Assembly: GCA_029247315.1 (NCBI GenBank)
Contig: JAQWLM010000019.1
Span: forward strand, 3,572-67,571
Source: AAA164-E04 sp014239995
Lineage (GTDB): Bacteria > Verrucomicrobiota > Verrucomicrobiia > Limisphaerales > AAA164-E04
Reading direction: 5' to 3'
DNA length: 64,000 nt
Shown here: positions 58,772-64,000 of the stretch, piece by piece
How positions within the stretch are numbered: the first letter of the stretch is position 1
Layout of the letters: every line of letters starts with the position of its first letter
Position numbers and translations under genes: made by a program
Notes under the pieces: model-generated
The model's database searches: none
The model's input: only the letters and a program-made list of their open reading frames with translations
What the model was told of the DNA's origin: nothing

Positions 58772-59352
58772 AACTCAAGACACCGATCATCCTGGCCTCC
58801 CAATCCGCACGCCGTCGGGAACTGCTCGCACGGTTGGGAGTGACTTTTAGATGTATCAACCCGTCGGTCGAAGAATGTGCCTCTCGTTTTCTGACCCCTA
58901 CCGAGATTGCCAGAACCAATGCGCATCGAAAGGCACTGACGGTGGCACGAAGGTATCCGGATGCACTGGTGATTGGCTCTGACACCGTTGTCGCACTGGG
59001 CTCAAAAGTGTTTGGTAAGCCAAGGGACCTGCTGGAAGCCTTCACTTTTTTGAAAAAGCTTTCAGGGAGCCTCCATGACGTGATCACCGGGGTCAGCATG
59101 ATCCATGCTGGCTCGCGAAGAGAGCGTTTGTTTTCCGTCCATACAAGCGTGGCGTTTCAAGCCCTGACTAAACAGCGGATACGAGAGTATCTCTCCATGA
59201 TCAATCCCTTGGACAAGGCAGGTGCCTACGCCATTCAAGAGCATGGGGAATGGATCATCGGGGAAATCCACGGCTCCTACACCAATGTCGTGGGCTTGCC
59301 CATGGAACACGTGCGGGAGGCGCTGATCAACTGGGAGAAGCGAACATCCTGA
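58768..59352 (+). CDS. maf: Maf/YceF-type nucleoside triphosphate pyrophosphatase
   Basis: 194 residues. Maf signatures are IILASQSARRRELLARLG at the N-terminus, NAHRKALTVA, then the catalytic loop LVIGSDTVVALGSKVFGKPR and the C-terminal DKAGAYAIQEHGEWIIGEIH with SYTNVVGLPMEHV. The enzyme hydrolyses dTTP/UTP or modified nucleotides to monophosphates to keep them out of DNA and RNA. The ATG overlaps the DUF1802 stop. The next gene converges 39 bases downstream. Confidence 0.95.
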   Translation: MKLKTPIILASQSARRRELLARLGVTFRCINPSVEECASRFLTPTEIARTNAHRKALTVARRYPDALVIGSDTVVALGSKVFGKPRDLLEAFTFLKKLSGSLHDVITGVSMIHAGSRRERLFSVHTSVAFQALTKQRIREYLSMINPLDKAGAYAIQEHGEWIIGEIHGSYTNVVGLPMEHVREALINWEKRTS

Positions 59353-59391
59353 GACGCAGGAGAGCTCTGCAGAAACGGACCTCAGATCACA

Positions 59392-60195
59392 TCATTCGTT
59401 GCCTGTCACGTGAGGTTCGTGATCCCTGTTCCAGCGCCTTGCAACACGCTCCTTTTCGCTGCGGCCATCCACAAGTTGCGCAATCATCTCGATGCGGGGC
59501 AAGGGTTGGACATGGCCATCGGCAAAAAGGATGTTGGCGCGACCGTTGTGCACCTCCAGAGGCCACTGCCGCTCGGCATACATGCCGATGAATCCACTCC
59601 AGTCACGATCCCCCTGCTTTTCGAGATCCCAGTTACTGTCACCGATAGCAATCATGTCACTCGGGGTCCTTACGGATGCTTCCCTTGCTCCTCCATAAAC
59701 GGGATCGCCTTTATAGACTCCAAGGCCTGTATTGGGTTGCATGCCTGCCCATCCGCCCCAGACATTGTAACCGTAACTCATGAAACTGACGCCACCAGGC
59801 CGCAGGCGCATCTCGTCAGCCAGATAACCGTCACCAGCCGGTAATCCGCTACCAAACTCCACTTTCCATTGAGCTTCGGGGGGAGCACTCGGACATTTGA
59901 AAAGGGCGACATTGTCTCCCATGCCAATGTAATTCCTGAGTAGGGCGGGCCAAATCCATGCATTCGCCGTGTCGCGGTTAATGCCAACGGGATAGCGTCC
60001 ATTGTCGTCAGTGTAGGCAATCATGGCGATACCCATTTGTCGCAGATTACTGATACACTTGATTCCCTTGGCCTTGGCCTTGGCCTTGCTCAGCGCAGGA
60101 AGCAACATACCGGCAAGGATGGCGATGATGGCAATCACCACCAGAAGCTCGATCAGGGTGAATGCCCTTCTGACAGGTTGTTGCATGACATGCAT
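59392..60195 (-). CDS. Type II secretion/pilin-like protein with H-x9-DG motif (copy 2)
   Basis: 267 residues. The prepilin leader is short and basic (MHVMQQPVRR), followed by AFTLIELLVVIAIIAIL and LLPALSKAKAKAKGIKCISN. The cleavage site has alanine rather than glycine at -1 (RRA-F), or cleavage is after a different residue. H-x9-DG is in HNGRANILFADGH. The N-terminal half is nearly the same as copy 1 in DNA and protein, while the C-terminal half differs. It lies 23 bases after the sulfatase gene on the same strand, so it may be expressed with the sulfatase. Confidence 0.92.
   Translation of the reverse strand: MHVMQQPVRRAFTLIELLVVIAIIAILAGMLLPALSKAKAKAKGIKCISNLRQMGIAMIAYTDDNGRYPVGINRDTANAWIWPALLRNYIGMGDNVALFKCPSAPPEAQWKVEFGSGLPAGDGYLADEMRLRPGGVSFMSYGYNVWGGWAGMQPNTGLGVYKGDPVYGGAREASVRTPSDMIAIGDSNWDLEKQGDRDWSGFIGMYAERQWPLEVHNGRANILFADGHVQPLPRIEMIAQLVDGRSEKERVARRWNRDHEPHVTGNE
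60068..60085. repeat. (TTGGCC)3 hexamer tandem in pilin copy 2
   Basis: Three perfect TTGGCC units encode the alanine-lysine repeats of the pilin helix, one unit fewer than in copy 1. Confidence 0.8.
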
Positions 60196-60218
60196 GGTTT
60201 GAAAGGATGGGGTTGTGA

Positions 60219-61706
60219 CTAAAGTCTGCCGGCTGAACGGAGCCCGGTACCCTCAATTTTCTGCAGGGAATCACCCAGGTCCCCGCGCATGGCATCCGCG
60301 AGTTGCTGCATCCTGGCCACCAGCTCGGGATGCGCATCCTTCACATCCCTCGTCTCACCCATATCCTTGGACAGGTCATAAAGCGCCAGGCCAATCTTGG
60401 TCTGTTGATATGGGTTAGGAATGCCTCCGGTTCCTCCGGGCTTTCCCGCCATCGTCCGGTAGGCATGGGGAAAATGCAGCTTCCATTGACCCATCCGCAT
60501 GGCCTGCAATTCCTTTCCATAATACATGAAGTAAGCTTCATGGGGACTGACGGCCCCGGGAATGCCCTTAAGCAAAGGGGCGATGTCCTTACCGTCAATC
60601 TTGTGGCTCGGTAGTTTGGCATCGATCAATCCTGCAACCGTTGGAAGGATATCAATGGTCATGGCAGGCTGTTTGCATACCGTGCCTGCAGGAATGGTTC
60701 CGGGCCACCAGGCGATGGTGGATTCACGACAACCCCCATCAAACATGGTTCCCTTGCCCTCACGCAATGGACCTGAGGATCCTGCGTGATCTCCGTAACT
60801 CAGCCATGGACCGTTGTCGGAGGTAAAGATCACCAGGGTGTTCTTCTGGATCTTGTGTTTACGGAGTGTGTTCAGGATTTGGCCCACCGACCAGTCCACC
60901 TCCATCATCACGTCACCGAACAAACCACTCCCACTCTTGCCCTTGAATTTTTCAGAGACATAAAGAGGCACGTGCACCATGGAATGCGGCACGTATAGGA
61001 AAAAGGGCCGATCCTTATTCTGCTCGATAAATTGAACGGCACGATTCGTATACTGGGTGGTTAATTGTTCCTGATCCTCTGGCGAAACCCTGGCGTTGAT
61101 CACTTCATTTTGATCTATCAAAGGCAGGTGGGGCCACCGTTTGATACGCTCCGCCATGGGAAGATCCCGCACACCCGGATGGTAAGGCCACATGTCATTG
61201 GAATAGGGCAGCCCAAAGTAATCATCAAACCCGTGCTGCATCGGCAAAAAAGACTTGTGATGTCCCAGATGCCATTTGCCGTAGATGGCAGTCGCGTAAT
61301 TCTTTTGTTTACAGAGCTCCGCCAAGGTCACTTCGTTGGCATGAATACCATGCCTGGCCCTGGGCCCCAAGGCTCCCAGGATCCCAACGCGCACATTGTA
61401 ACAACCTGTCAACAAACCGGCTCGGCTCGCGGAGCAGACGGCCTGGGTGACGTAGAAGTCGGTAAAGATGCGTCCCTCGTTTGCCATGCGATCCAGATGC
61501 GGCGTGGCATAGCCTTTGGCACCGAAAGGTCCAATGTCAGCATAACCCATGTCATCCATGAAGATGACAACTACATTGGGCGATCGTTCTGCAGCACTGA
61601 GGGAATGAAAACCAGGGATCCATGCCATCAAGATAAGCAGGCAAAGCATCGATTGGGCTGGATGCTGGACAAAAAAATGCCAATGGTGATATCGGTTGTT
61701 TTTCAT
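60219..61706 (-). CDS. Secreted arylsulfatase-like sulfatase (C-S-A-S-R type)
   Basis: 495 residues from the ATG at 61706; ATG 61715 is also possible. A long signal region (SMLCLLILMAWIPGFHSLSA) precedes PNVVVIFMDDMGYADIGPFG with the metal D-D pair. The modified residue is the cysteine of AVCSASRAGLLTGCYNVRVG, the arylsulfatase A-like C-x-A-x-R form. YGKWHLGHHKSF and FTSDNGPWLSYGDHAGSSGP hold other active-site residues. It differs from the first sulfatase, which has CSPSR. It should desulfate a polysaccharide, probably outside the cytoplasm. A pilin-like gene follows 23 bases downstream. Confidence 0.95.
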   Translation of the reverse strand: MKNNRYHHWHFFVQHPAQSMLCLLILMAWIPGFHSLSAAERSPNVVVIFMDDMGYADIGPFGAKGYATPHLDRMANEGRIFTDFYVTQAVCSASRAGLLTGCYNVRVGILGALGPRARHGIHANEVTLAELCKQKNYATAIYGKWHLGHHKSFLPMQHGFDDYFGLPYSNDMWPYHPGVRDLPMAERIKRWPHLPLIDQNEVINARVSPEDQEQLTTQYTNRAVQFIEQNKDRPFFLYVPHSMVHVPLYVSEKFKGKSGSGLFGDVMMEVDWSVGQILNTLRKHKIQKNTLVIFTSDNGPWLSYGDHAGSSGPLREGKGTMFDGGCRESTIAWWPGTIPAGTVCKQPAMTIDILPTVAGLIDAKLPSHKIDGKDIAPLLKGIPGAVSPHEAYFMYYGKELQAMRMGQWKLHFPHAYRTMAGKPGGTGGIPNPYQQTKIGLALYDLSKDMGETRDVKDAHPELVARMQQLADAMRGDLGDSLQKIEGTGLRSAGRL

Positions 61707-61761
61707 GGTATGCATGACATCGTTTCAAAAAAACCATGCGATAGCAAGCCGGGAACAACTT

Positions 61762-62118
61762 TCAATCTCCTCGATAGATGCAGCGTGCGGTGCAGGTTTC
61801 AGCCACAACGATTTCACTCAGCAGTGGCAGTGATGGTTTGAGGTGTTGCCAGATCCAGAGGGCAAGGTTTTCACTGGTGGGATTCTCAAGCCCGACGATC
61901 TCATTCAGATAATAGTGATCGAGACGCTCCCACAGAGGGCGAAACGCCTTGGAGATATCCGCATAGTCCATGACCCATCCCATCAGGGGATCGCACGGCC
62001 CTTCGACCACAACTTCCACCTGAAAACTATGCCCATGCAGACGTCGGCACTTGTGGGCTTCAGGCAGGCCAGGTAAAAGGTGGGCCGCCTCGAATTGAAA
62101 TGTTTTTCTGAGTTCCAT
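61762..62118 (-). CDS. queD: 6-carboxy-tetrahydropterin synthase QueD-like
   Basis: 118 residues. Zinc ligands are H13 (FEAAHLLPGL), H28 and H30 (CRRLHGHSFQVEV); the catalytic cysteine is C24. The C-terminal glutamate motif is IVVAETCTARCIY. MDYADISKAFRPLWERLDHY is also typical. It makes 6-carboxy-tetrahydropterin for queuosine/7-deazaguanine, or could be a 6-pyruvoyl-tetrahydropterin synthase. C-x-x-x-H-G-H favours QueD. It starts seven bases after luxC, so it is probably in the luxE-luxC-queD operon. Confidence 0.92.
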   Translation of the reverse strand: MELRKTFQFEAAHLLPGLPEAHKCRRLHGHSFQVEVVVEGPCDPLMGWVMDYADISKAFRPLWERLDHYYLNEIVGLENPTSENLALWIWQHLKPSLPLLSEIVVAETCTARCIYRGD

Positions 62119-62125
62119 GGCGTGC

Positions 62126-63493
62126 TTAGATTTCCCAATCCATCCAGGTCAGTAAATCTGCCAGTGCAGGCCGGCCATCATGCCGCCAGCACAAGGGTGG
62201 CTTCTGCATGGATCCCATGGGGCACACGCGCTGCACACCCCATTGCGCCAGGACCTCGACGAGTTCATTGGCCTCGGTGGGAGAGGCGGCAAGGCCGATG
62301 GTGGAAACCTTTCCGTGGACTTTTTCCATGCCACCGATGGCTTCCTGTATGTTTTCCACGCGCTTGACATAGATGAAGCGGTGCAGACAGGAAACCTGAA
62401 ATAAGGGATCCTCTTCAAATATGAGGGTCCAATCGGTGGAACCTTCACTCTTCCAGCAAAAAGTTCCAGGTGTGTGCGCCGCCCGGATATCATAAAAAGA
62501 ACGACGCGCAGCAATCGGAGCTGCCTGTTTTGCCGACAGTGGCCCACGTGGTTCCTCGATCTCCCGATCCTTCAGGTAATCCGCCAGCCGCTCTGCGAAC
62601 TGAATGGGAGGCAATTCGGGGTTTTCCTCGACATAGATGACATGAGGGGAAAGGCAACCAAGCTGGTTCCAGGCCACAATATCATCCACCGCACGGTTGA
62701 GAAGAGCCCGAAAACCAAAACCTTGGAGAGCGCCCTTGGAAATATAGCAGGCGCTGACTTTATGGCCATAGGCAAGCAATTTGATATCCTCGGGAACCTG
62801 CTTCCGAACAGCCGAAATCGTCGCATCGGATCCTGTGACCGTAACCAAATCCGCTTCCGCATAGACGGCCTGCTCCAGGTCATCCTCGCCTCCAGGCCAT
62901 TCGGCAATTTCAAGGCAAGCTCCCAGCTTCGGATCGGTGTCATAAATGGAATGGGCAAACATTCTGGTCAGAAAGGACGTTCCAGTCGCGCATTTCACAA
63001 GCTGTGAGGACTTGCTTAACAAGCCAAGGAGCATCGTGGAAAAAACACTGTTAGGAAGGTTTCCAGCAGTGATGTGCATGATGAGCTCGGGACCCAGTGC
63101 CAAGCTCATACGCTGTCCAGACCGGTCTGAGGCGTTGGCGCAAGGCTCATCCATCCGTCGAAGGTGTCCGAGGTCCTGCTCTATCAAAGCCTGAAGGTTT
63201 TCCTCGGTGATCTCGCTCATGAAATCCAGGAGACCCTTCTCAAGTGTGGTGCTCGGAAAGCCCGTGGCACTGGGACCATGTTCAAAGGTATACTGCCGTA
63301 TGGGATAGTGCGGGTAGGTCCAGTGCTCCGCCACATTTGCCAGAGTGCGTATGAGACTGGCTGTACTCCGTGCCTGGAGATAGCGCTGACGATTGCGTTT
63401 TAGAGTCAGGCAGGCATCCGTGAGCATCTCCCGACTCGGCGTATTTTCTGTCGATAAATCAGCGATAAAATAATTGGGTAAGTCCATGTCCAT
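62126..63493 (-). CDS. luxC: LuxC-like acyl-CoA/acyl-protein reductase
   Basis: 455 residues. LuxC family features: LGPELIMHITAGNLPNSVFS, then LLSKSSQLVKCATGTSFLTR, DLVTVTGSDATISAVRKQVP, and the catalytic C280 in WNQLGCLSPHVIYVEENPEL. The C-terminal part has FEEDPLFQVSCLHRFIYVKR and VLAQWGVQRVCPMGSMQKPP. LuxC reduces an activated fatty acyl group to aldehyde with NADPH; in luminous bacteria it works with LuxE and LuxD. Here luxE is immediately upstream but no luciferase (luxA/luxB) is seen. The stop is seven bases before queD. Start at 63493 or M3 (63487). Confidence 0.9.
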   Translation of the reverse strand: MDMDLPNYFIADLSTENTPSREMLTDACLTLKRNRQRYLQARSTASLIRTLANVAEHWTYPHYPIRQYTFEHGPSATGFPSTTLEKGLLDFMSEITEENLQALIEQDLGHLRRMDEPCANASDRSGQRMSLALGPELIMHITAGNLPNSVFSTMLLGLLSKSSQLVKCATGTSFLTRMFAHSIYDTDPKLGACLEIAEWPGGEDDLEQAVYAEADLVTVTGSDATISAVRKQVPEDIKLLAYGHKVSACYISKGALQGFGFRALLNRAVDDIVAWNQLGCLSPHVIYVEENPELPPIQFAERLADYLKDREIEEPRGPLSAKQAAPIAARRSFYDIRAAHTPGTFCWKSEGSTDWTLIFEEDPLFQVSCLHRFIYVKRVENIQEAIGGMEKVHGKVSTIGLAASPTEANELVEVLAQWGVQRVCPMGSMQKPPLCWRHDGRPALADLLTWMDWEI

Positions 63494-63542
63494 TTAACTC
63501 GTTAAAACATCATTTCACGATGGTGCATACATACCATTGCGC

Positions 63543-64000
63543 CTAGGCGAGATCCGCACTTAAAAGTGAACAACCACGTTTTTCAGCTGCTTTCAGGCGC
63601 CCAAGCAACTCGAATCCCCCATGCTGGCGTACGGCGATATCCTCGGTCAAGACACTCACTGAAGACCAAACATTGGCCAGGTCAATGACGTGCACCATGC
63701 CGGTCTCCCCAATCCCCACTTCAGAACCTGTTTCCGGGGAAATCACACGCACACGTGCCCAGGGCGGGAATCGAAAATAGCGCGGACGGCCTGCAGGTTC
63801 AGGATGCATGGAGGAGAGAATCTCCAGGTCGTAAGCCTGGGAGGAAAGCTCACTCATTCCATATTCACAGAGAATACGTTCCCTCCGAATACCCAGGGCG
63901 GTGGCGAGATCCTCATGAAACCGTTGCTTGGAAAGCTCCCTGGATTGCCCCTTGTAACCGCCGGTCTCGAAAAGAAGGGAACCCGCGGGCAAGGTAAGCT
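63543..64000 (-). CDS. luxE: LuxE-like acyl-protein synthetase (partial, 5' end beyond window)
   Basis: The C-terminal 151 residues are visible and the frame is open to the window edge. LLFETGGYKGQSRELSKQRF is the LuxE hallmark, followed by RERILCEYGMSELSSQAYDL and a C-terminal adenylate-forming lid (GMVHVIDLANVWSSVSVLTE, GGFELLGRLKAAEKRGCSLL). LuxE activates a fatty acid with ATP and transfers it to a thiol on itself, then to LuxC. The gene ends 49 bases before luxC. Confidence 0.88.
   Translation of the reverse strand, partial: LTLPAGSLLFETGGYKGQSRELSKQRFHEDLATALGIRRERILCEYGMSELSSQAYDLEILSSMHPEPAGRPRYFRFPPWARVRVISPETGSEVGIGETGMVHVIDLANVWSSVSVLTEDIAVRQHGGFELLGRLKAAEKRGCSLLSADLA

Noticed and set aside
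55123..60085. CRISPR or minisatellite from repeated TTGGCC units
   Set aside because: The repeats are inside pilin coding sequence and encode a conserved alanine-lysine helix. There are no spacers.
62126..64000. Bioluminescence operon
   Set aside because: Only LuxC and LuxE homologues are visible. There is no luciferase or LuxD gene, and these reductases occur in non-luminous bacteria.
1..64000. tRNA, rRNA, CRISPR arrays, prophage or insertion sequences
   Set aside because: Reading the intergenic regions by eye I saw no cloverleaf-like sequence with a T-loop, no rRNA, no regularly spaced repeats, no integrase or transposase gene. A tRNAscan and IS search would settle this.

Overview
The window looks like a chromosomal segment of a Verrucomicrobiota bacterium, most likely of the Opitutae group (inference from gene content; no rRNA or tRNA gene was seen). 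Supporting content: two secreted sulfatases, DUF1080 and ThuA proteins, a PmoA-like (DUF6807) protein, Tat-exported oxidoreductase-like and enolase-superfamily proteins, pseudopilins with the H-x9-DG signature and an AKAKAKG stretch, a giant FG-GAP/ASPIC-UnbV protein, PPi-dependent phosphofructokinase, a PEP-CTERM-like tail, and heptose metabolism typical of a Gram-negative envelope. Coding density is high, many genes overlap by a few bases, and many starts lack a clear Shine-Dalgarno sequence.

Layout. 1-2 kb: end of a TRAP transporter operon (dctP-dctQ-dctM). 2-8 kb: housekeeping genes (HAD phosphatase, mntR, a serine hydrolase, a hotdog thioesterase, a small HD alarmone hydrolase-like protein, a eukaryote-type hisA, a PQQ-propeller protein, rfaE2, larE). 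9-14 kb: sulfatase, YceI protein, Tat-exported Gfo/Idh/MocA protein lacking the usual lysine, and a ThuA-DUF1080 fusion. 14-22.6 kb: one minus-strand operon gldA-gldF-gldG-DUF4340-AsmA. 22.7-29 kb: zinc-ribbon protein, SprT-like protein, rarA, uppP, pfp, and a zinc alcohol/aldose dehydrogenase. 29-33.6 kb: 1240-residue FG-GAP protein and a Sel1 protein. 33.7-39 kb: guaA, a structured 0.6-kb intergenic region, a small heat-shock protein, a TIM-barrel isomerase, a Uma2 nuclease-like protein and a Gfo/Idh/MocA oxidoreductase. 39.4-45 kb: PadR regulator coupled to an unusual membrane VIT/vWA/PEP-CTERM protein, with two unknown envelope proteins and a lipoprotein esterase upstream. 45-54.5 kb: accessory cluster (PmoA-like, TolB-like, FGE-like, MBOAT plus SGNH, Tat-exported enolase-superfamily protein, TPR protein, DUF1080). 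54.5-60 kb: pseudopilin, PilB/GspE ATPase, dprA with an in-frame TGA, DUF1802, maf, second pseudopilin. 60-64 kb: second sulfatase, queD, luxC and the end of luxE.

Themes. Carbohydrate and sulfate-ester catabolism is suggested by the TRAP uptake, sulfatases, DUF1080/ThuA, isomerase and oxidoreductase genes. Envelope work is suggested by GldAFG-AsmA, MBOAT/SGNH acyl transfer, uppP, rfaE2 and the pseudopilin machinery. The observations most worth a second look are the PadR/HAAS-like/VIT/vWA/sorting-tag module, the TGA inside dprA, the LuxC-LuxE pair without luciferase, the bacterial copy of a eukaryote-type HisA, degenerate catalytic residues in three exported enzyme-fold proteins, and the palindromes and mutually exclusive hairpins between guaA and hsp20.
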